Shown here: positions 15,673 through 19,672 of the stretch, one piece after another
How positions within the stretch are numbered: position 1 is the first letter of the stretch
Layout: every line of letters begins with the position of its first letter
NCBI GenBank assembly: GCA_045595795.1
Contig: JAZOBC010000040.1
Location: 1 to 19,672, forward strand
Source: UMGS755 sp045595795
Lineage (GTDB): Bacteria > Bacillota > Clostridia > UBA1381 > UBA9506
Direction of reading: 5' to 3'
DNA: 19,672 nucleotides
The notes under the pieces: generated by a model
Database searches by the model: none
Told to the model about the DNA's origin: nothing
The model's input: the letters and a program-made list of their open reading frames with translations, nothing else
Program-made: the position numbers and the translations under genes

Positions 15673-15717
15673 ACCCCCTCAGACTGACTGAAATGTAGAT
15701 GGTCTGAGGGGGTTTTT
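15673..15717 (+). terminator. strong intrinsic terminator
   Basis: ACCCCCTCAGAC (15673-15684) pairs perfectly over 12 bp with GTCTGAGGGGGT (15702-15713), then a T-run to 15717. It begins 12 bases after the sensor gene and isolates it from the ABC operon. Confidence 0.93.
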
Positions 15718-15763
15718 ATGCTCAAAAAGCCTGTTAATATCTATATTTTACGCGAAATATTCC

Positions 15764-15783
15764 ATATCTAAAATTTTGGATAT
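15764..15783. promoter_or_regulatory. 20-bp near-perfect palindrome upstream of ABC operon
   Basis: ATATC-T-AAAATTTT-G-GATAT is a palindrome with a single mismatched pair (T15769/G15778). TTTTACG (15746-15752) and CGTAAAA (15788-15794) form a second, off-centre inverted pair around it. ATATC is also repeated directly at 15764 and 15784 with TAAAA following 21 bp apart. It overlaps the shared operator copy at 15774-15788, so a dimer-binding site is likely. Confidence 0.5.
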
Positions 15784-15788
15784 ATATC
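15774..15788 (+). promoter_or_regulatory. candidate sensor operator, copy 2
   Basis: TTTTGGATATATATC matches the element at 13397-13411 in 13 of 15 bases. It has the identical 14-bp distance to the predicted -35 box (15803). It would place a bound AraC protein next to RNA polymerase at the transporter promoter. Confidence 0.55.
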
Positions 15789-15802
15789 GTAAAAAGTGGT
15801 GA

Positions 15803-15832
15803 TTGCCCTATATATTCCTTGTGTGGTAAGAT
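15803..15832 (+). promoter_or_regulatory. predicted activator-dependent promoter of ABC operon
   Basis: TTGCCC at 15803-15808, 18-bp spacer, and extended -10 TGG-TAAGAT (TAAGAT at 15827-15832). Both boxes deviate from consensus, as expected for an activated promoter. The start would be near 15838, giving a very short leader that just includes GAGGTGA (15839-15845). An alternative -10, TATATT at 15811-15816, lacks a -35. Confidence 0.45.
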
Positions 15833-15850
15833 TACAGTGAGGTGAATAGT

Positions 15851-16804
15851 ATGAAAAATTCAACGGAGGCTACCCAGGTAGTTCAAAAAACAAGTCGTAG
15901 TCTGCTGCATCGAGGTGGCGTGCGTAAAAATAATACCGCGCTTTATGTTATGCTGATTCCGGTCATGATTTGGTTCTTGTTATTTGTTTACAAGCCAATG
16001 TGGGGACTGCAGATTGCCTTCAAAGATTACAAACTGTATCAGGGCATGGCAGCCAGCCCGTGGGTCGGACTTGAGAACTTTACAAGCTTCATGTCGGGTC
16101 CTTATTTTCTGCGATTGCTTCGTAACACATTGCTAATTGGTTTTTACGGTTTACTGTTTGGTTTTCCGGCACCGATCATTCTTGCAATTCTGTTAAATGA
16201 AGTGAAGAACCAAACATACAAAAAGGGAATTCAAACAGCGTTGTATTTACCCTATTTTGTTTCAGTGGTTGTCGTGGCAAGTATTGTAACCAACTTGTTG
16301 TCTCCCACGGGTTTACTTAACAGTATCATTGTAAATCTTGGTGGGCAAAGCATTAACTTCTTGGCAGAACCGAAATACTTCCGTACCATTTATACAGCGA
16401 TGGGCATCTGGCAGAGTTGCGGTTATAATGCAGTCATTTATTTAGCAGCGCTTTCCGGTGTTGACATGCAGCTTTATGAAGCTTGTCAGATTGATGGCGG
16501 TAACAAGTTGCAGCAAATGTGGCATATTACATTGCCCAGTATTTTACCAACGGTTATCATCATGCTCATTATGAATGTCGGCAGCTTGATTAACGTTGGT
16601 GAAGGCGCCATCATTCTGCTTTATCAGCCTGTTACATATGAGACGGCTGATGTTATTGCAAGTTATGTATATAGAACCGGTTTAACAGATGGTGAGTTTG
16701 GTCTTGCAACAGCTGTTGGTTTGTTTAACTCCGTGGTTGCGTTCTTGTTTGTTGTTTCAGCGAACACAATCAGTAAACGAGTTTCAGAATATTCATTGTG
16801 GTAA
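15851..16804 (+). CDS. carbohydrate ABC transporter permease (LplB/YtcP family, first)
   Basis: A 317-residue inner-membrane subunit with six hydrophobic segments, of the CUT1 family that imports oligosaccharides. The cytoplasmic N-terminal region is basic ('HRGGVRKNN'), followed by 'YVMLIPVMIWFLLFVYKPMWGLQIAFKDYK', typical of the LplB branch. The EAA loop that docks the ATPase is near residue 210 ('EACQIDGGNKLQQMWHITLPSI'). ATG 15851 is placed by GAGGTGA five bases upstream; the GTG at 15842 lies inside that site. It pairs with the second permease 14 bases downstream. Since no ATPase gene follows, the complex probably uses a shared MsmX-type ATPase encoded elsewhere, as other members of this group do. 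Confidence 0.93.
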   Translation: MKNSTEATQVVQKTSRSLLHRGGVRKNNTALYVMLIPVMIWFLLFVYKPMWGLQIAFKDYKLYQGMAASPWVGLENFTSFMSGPYFLRLLRNTLLIGFYGLLFGFPAPIILAILLNEVKNQTYKKGIQTALYLPYFVSVVVVASIVTNLLSPTGLLNSIIVNLGGQSINFLAEPKYFRTIYTAMGIWQSCGYNAVIYLAALSGVDMQLYEACQIDGGNKLQQMWHITLPSILPTVIIMLIMNVGSLINVGEGAIILLYQPVTYETADVIASYVYRTGLTDGEFGLATAVGLFNSVVAFLFVVSANTISKRVSEYSLW

Positions 16805-16818
16805 GGAGGTAAGACAGA

Positions 16819-17688
16819 ATGAGAACAACATTAGGTGAAAGAATTTTTTACAGAGTTAACAATGTGTTTTTGCTGATTCTGGCTTTAATATGTCTTTACC
16901 CCATAGTTTATGTGGCATCTGCATCAGTCAGCTCAGTTCAGGCAATTTCAGCCGGCAAGGTGTATTTGCTTCCGGTGGACTTCACACTTGATGCGTATAA
17001 AGCCGTTTTTGCAGAAAGCAATGTCTGGACCGGTTATGCAAACGCTATTATTTACACAATCGTAGGTACAGCATTCAGCTTATTTTTAACAGTATTAGCA
17101 GCATATCCCCTTTCTAAAAAAGATTTAAAAGGTAAGTCAATCTTTTTGATGGTCATTGCTTTTTCAATGTGGTTTAACGCAGGTACCGTACCAAACTACT
17201 TAAACTTTGTTGAGATGGGACTTTTGAACACCCGTGCAAGCGTTATTCTACAGGCAGCGTGCTCCGGTTCTTATGTTATCATCATGCGTTCGTTCTTCCA
17301 ATCCATTCCTGATTCGTTGGAAGAAGCCGCCCATATCGATGGAGCAGGGCAATTCAAAATTTTATGGATCATTTACCTGCCGCTTTCTAAAGCAGCCATT
17401 GCAACAATTGGTCTGATGTACGGCATCGCTCGTTGGAATGCATATTTCTGGCCGATGATTCTGCTTTCCTCTGCAAATGACTTGCAGCCCTTGCAGGTTG
17501 TGCTGAAAAGAATGTTGCTTGATATTACAACCTCTTTATCAGCCGGTGGAGAACAGGTCACGAATTATTCCGTTAAGATGATGACCTACGCAGTGATTAT
17601 GGTATCCGTTATTCCTATGCTTGCGGTTTACCCCTTTGTTCAGAAATATTTTACAAAGGGTCTTATGATTGGCTCAATTAAAGGATAA
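16819..17688 (+). CDS. carbohydrate ABC transporter permease (LplC/YtcP family, second)
   Basis: A 289-residue inner-membrane partner of the preceding permease. It shows 'ERIFYRVNNVFLLILALICLYPIVYVASASVS' as the first helix, 'FTLDAYKAVF' in the first outer loop, six membrane segments, and the EAA loop 'EEAAHIDGAGQFKILWIIYLPLSK' at about residues 170-193. The ending 'YFTKGLMIGSIKG' is characteristic of this branch. TAAGGAGG lies nine bases before ATG 16819, overlapping the previous stop codon region, so translation is closely linked. The lipoprotein receptor follows after 63 bases containing a small hairpin. Confidence 0.94.
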   Translation: MRTTLGERIFYRVNNVFLLILALICLYPIVYVASASVSSVQAISAGKVYLLPVDFTLDAYKAVFAESNVWTGYANAIIYTIVGTAFSLFLTVLAAYPLSKKDLKGKSIFLMVIAFSMWFNAGTVPNYLNFVEMGLLNTRASVILQAACSGSYVIIMRSFFQSIPDSLEEAAHIDGAGQFKILWIIYLPLSKAAIATIGLMYGIARWNAYFWPMILLSSANDLQPLQVVLKRMLLDITTSLSAGGEQVTNYSVKMMTYAVIMVSVIPMLAVYPFVQKYFTKGLMIGSIKG

Positions 17689-17691
17689 TTT

Positions 17692-17707
17692 GCAAGAATC
17701 ATCTTGC
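17692..17707 (+). promoter_or_regulatory. intercistronic hairpin before receptor gene
   Basis: GCAAGA (17692-17697) pairs with TCTTGC (17702-17707) around a tetraloop. No T-run follows, so full termination is unlikely. It could stabilise the downstream receptor message, which is usually needed in excess of the permeases. Confidence 0.4.
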
Positions 17708-17751
17708 TATTATAAATAAGAAAATAAAAAATTTTAAATGGAGGGAACAAT

Positions 17752-19317
17752 ATGAAAACTAAACGAATCTTAGCGGGTATCTTATGTTTGCTGATGATCA
17801 TCACAGCATGTGCATGTCAGGGCAATTCTAAGAAATCCAACGCTGACCTAAGCGGAGAGAGAAGCCTCATTCACAAAATTTCGGATAAACCGATTGAGCT
17901 GACTTACTTTGCTCCGGACCTTGTGGATTACAGAGACAAAAACATTTGGGTAACAGCGTTTGATTGGACCAATATTCTGTTGACTCCTACACTTGCTGAA
18001 AGCATCACAGACCATAACCAAGCACTTTCATTGGCTGTTGCTGCGAAAAATCTTCCTGACGTAGTTTATTGCTGGAGCCAGGAAAACTTCAACAAGTATG
18101 GTGAACAGGGCGCATTCATTCCTTTAAATGACTTGATTGACAAATATGCTCCCAACTACAAGAAGTTCTTAGATGAGCATCCTGATGCACGTTACTTCAC
18201 CACAGCAGCAGACGGCAACATTTACTTCATCCCCTTTACCCAGGGCGGTGTTGCTTCTGCCGGTTGGTTCGCAAGACAAGACTGGTTGGATAAGTTGGGC
18301 ATTGAGCATCCTGACAATGTTGAAGAATTCTACAACATGTTAGTTGCCATTCGTGATGGTGACCCCAACGGCAACGGCAAGAAGGACGAAGTTCCTTACT
18401 TTGGCGGCAAGGCAGATCTTGAACCTCTGCTTTCTTTATTTGATGCAAAAGACAGATTCCGTTACACAACCGACGGTAACGTTTCTTACGGTCCCATGGA
18501 AGACAACTTCTTAATCGCCGTAAAAGAAATTTCTAAATGGTATTCTGAAGGCTTGATTGATAAAGAATTCTTCAGCCGCAGTGATGCAAGAGATTATTTC
18601 TGCTCTAACAACACCGGTGGTGTCACCAGTGACTGGTTCGGCAGCACATCACTGTTGAACACCACAATGGCAGACGTCGCTCCCGGTTTTCAGCTGATTG
18701 CCTTTGCGCCGCCGGAAAATACCAGCGGTGAACGCAAAGTCCATGAAAGACGTACCTTATATAATGGTGAAGGTTGGGCAATTTCAGCTAACAACAAACA
18801 TCCCGAAGAAACCATGAAGTATTTTGACTTCTGGTTTACCGAAGAAGGTAGACGTCTGGTTAACTTTGGTGTTGAAGGCGTTCACTACGACATGGTAGAC
18901 GGCGCTCCCAAGTTCAAGAAGGAAGTTGTAGAAAGTAAGGAAGGTATCACCACAACAATCATGAGCATCCGTACAAGAACCAACTTCGGTTTTTGGCAGG
19001 ATTATGCTTATGAAGAACAGTGGACACATCCCACCGGCGTTGAAGCTGCTAAGATGTATATTGATAACGGCTACCTGCCTGATCCTTTGACCTGTCCTAT
19101 CCTGAACTATTTTGATGATACCAAGCAACGCAGCACTTTAAAGACACAGATCGAAACATATCTGAGTGAAACCGTTCAGAAGTGGATCATGGGTGTTTCA
19201 GATCCTGAAGCAGAATTTGAAACATTTAAAGAAACTTTAAAGACCTTAGGTGTTGAAGAATATATTGAAATTGAAAAGAGAGCTTACCAGAAATATTTGG
19301 ATGAGGTGGCAAAATAA
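17752..19317 (+). CDS. extracellular sugar-binding lipoprotein of ABC transporter (LplA family)
   Basis: A 521-residue membrane-tethered receptor. Residues 1-19 are a lipoprotein signal ending in the lipobox I17-T18-A19-C20, so Cys20 should be lipidated and anchor it outside the membrane. The body is a two-lobed solute-binding fold with 'FAPDLVDYRDKNIWVTAFDWTN' and 'AAKNLPDVVYCWSQENF' near the N-terminus. A calcium-loop-like 'DPNGNGKKDE' at about 204-213 is a hallmark of the large LplA/YtcQ receptors. 'GEGWAISANNKHPEETMKYFDFWFTEEGRRL' in the second half is also typical. These receptors usually bind complex plant or host glycans. GGAGGG precedes ATG 17752. Being third after the permeases is the Lpl-type variant order. 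Exact ligand is unknown. Confidence 0.93.
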   Translation: MKTKRILAGILCLLMIITACACQGNSKKSNADLSGERSLIHKISDKPIELTYFAPDLVDYRDKNIWVTAFDWTNILLTPTLAESITDHNQALSLAVAAKNLPDVVYCWSQENFNKYGEQGAFIPLNDLIDKYAPNYKKFLDEHPDARYFTTAADGNIYFIPFTQGGVASAGWFARQDWLDKLGIEHPDNVEEFYNMLVAIRDGDPNGNGKKDEVPYFGGKADLEPLLSLFDAKDRFRYTTDGNVSYGPMEDNFLIAVKEISKWYSEGLIDKEFFSRSDARDYFCSNNTGGVTSDWFGSTSLLNTTMADVAPGFQLIAFAPPENTSGERKVHERRTLYNGEGWAISANNKHPEETMKYFDFWFTEEGRRLVNFGVEGVHYDMVDGAPKFKKEVVESKEGITTTIMSIRTRTNFGFWQDYAYEEQWTHPTGVEAAKMYIDNGYLPDPLTCPILNYFDDTKQRSTLKTQIETYLSETVQKWIMGVSDPEAEFETFKETLKTLGVEEYIEIEKRAYQKYLDEVAK

Positions 19318-19368
19318 TAAAATTTTACATAGAATCAACTTACAGAAGGCAGTGGAAGGAGAAAGAAT

Positions 19369-19672
19369 ATGTTTATTCGCAGTAAAAAAGTCATTTCACT
19401 CTTCGTCCTTTTGAGTTTGGTTTTAAGTTTGTGTATTCCTGCTTTTGCAGCCCCTGTGAGCGAGCGCACTCGCGCTCGCTTAGAGGCTTTCGGGCTGATG
19501 CAGGGTCATGACGATGGAACCTTTGGCGAAGATGAAGAATTGACACGTGCCCAAATGTGCATGATTGCAGTCAGAATTCTGCAAATGGAAAATGTTGACC
19601 TTGGCGAAAATTCCTTTAGCGATGTTGCAGACGACCACTGGGCAAAGGGTGCAATTGCTACCTTAAGCAGCG
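19369..19672 (+). CDS. S-layer homology domain protein, 3' end outside window
   Basis: Only the first 101 codons are visible. Residues 1-28 form a signal peptide ('KKVISLFVLLSLVLSL', cleavage after 'AFA'). What follows is an SLH repeat: 'RLEAFGLMQGHDDGTFGEDEELTRAQMCMIAVRIL' is the typical helix-turn-'R-x-Q' unit, and 'FSDVADDHWAKGAIATL' begins a second one. SLH domains bind pyruvylated secondary cell-wall polymers and hold proteins on the envelope. The protein is therefore probably a cell-surface protein; any catalytic or binding domain would lie beyond the window. AAGGAGAAAG is placed well before ATG 19369. No terminator separates it from the receptor gene 51 bases upstream, so it may belong to the same operon. 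Confidence 0.88.
   Translation, partial: MFIRSKKVISLFVLLSLVLSLCIPAFAAPVSERTRARLEAFGLMQGHDDGTFGEDEELTRAQMCMIAVRILQMENVDLGENSFSDVADDHWAKGAIATLSS
19459..19480. repeat. GC-rich 9-bp perfect palindrome inside SLH gene
   Basis: AGCGAGCGC (19459-19467) pairs perfectly with GCGCTCGCT (19472-19480) around ACTC. It encodes residues 31-37 right after the signal peptide, and is far richer in G+C than its surroundings. Confidence 0.7.

Overview
The window looks like chromosomal DNA of an anaerobic, Gram-positive Clostridia-type bacterium. The sequence is A+T-rich, ribosome-binding sites are strong (AGGAGG type), and promoters follow TTGnnn / TGnTATAAT. The transporter belongs to the Lpl/Ytc carbohydrate family with a lipobox receptor, a two-membrane-segment AraC regulator sits beside it, and an S-layer-homology protein follows. 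The species cannot be named from the sequence. No tRNA, rRNA, CRISPR array, insertion sequence or phage gene was seen.

Layout: (1) 1-1455 holds the 3' end of a DUF4288-like gene and an unrecognised secreted, C-terminally anchored protein. (2) 1527-5026 is a + strand unit: an AGCS sodium:alanine/glycine symporter, a dihydrodiol-dehydrogenase-like Gfo/Idh/MocA oxidoreductase and a D-2-hydroxyacid dehydrogenase, closed by a clear terminator. (3) 5158-5997 is a separately promoted, atypical Gfo/Idh/MocA oxidoreductase. It converges on a minus-strand pair (6006-7691): an AraC regulator followed by a TIM-barrel sugar isomerase/epimerase. (4) 8004-13222 is a tight + strand operon: Old Yellow Enzyme-type flavin oxidoreductase, SDR dehydrogenase, fumarate-reductase-like flavoprotein and a third Gfo/Idh/MocA oxidoreductase. 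It is divergent from the AraC gene, and two 15-bp direct repeats spaced 21 bp lie between them. (5) 13535-15661 is a membrane-anchored AraC-type sensor-regulator. (6) 15851 to the end is a CUT1-type sugar ABC transporter (two permeases, then the lipoprotein receptor, no ATPase gene) followed by a truncated SLH-domain protein.

Taken together this reads as a catabolic locus for a carbohydrate-containing compound. The transporter imports it under control of the adjacent membrane sensor. Several NAD(P)-dependent sugar oxidoreductases and a TIM-barrel isomerase act on the sugar part. The OYE/SDR/flavoprotein set could reduce an enone or enoate, either an eliminated sugar or an aglycone. That functional picture is inference; the substrate is unknown.

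The most specific new observation is a shared 15-bp element (TTTTGGATA-x-AT-x-TC). It lies exactly 14 bp upstream of the predicted -35 box of both the membrane sensor gene and the ABC transporter operon, so it is a strong candidate operator of that sensor. A second, independent candidate regulatory pair is the soluble AraC regulator and the 21-bp-spaced repeats ahead of the redox operon.
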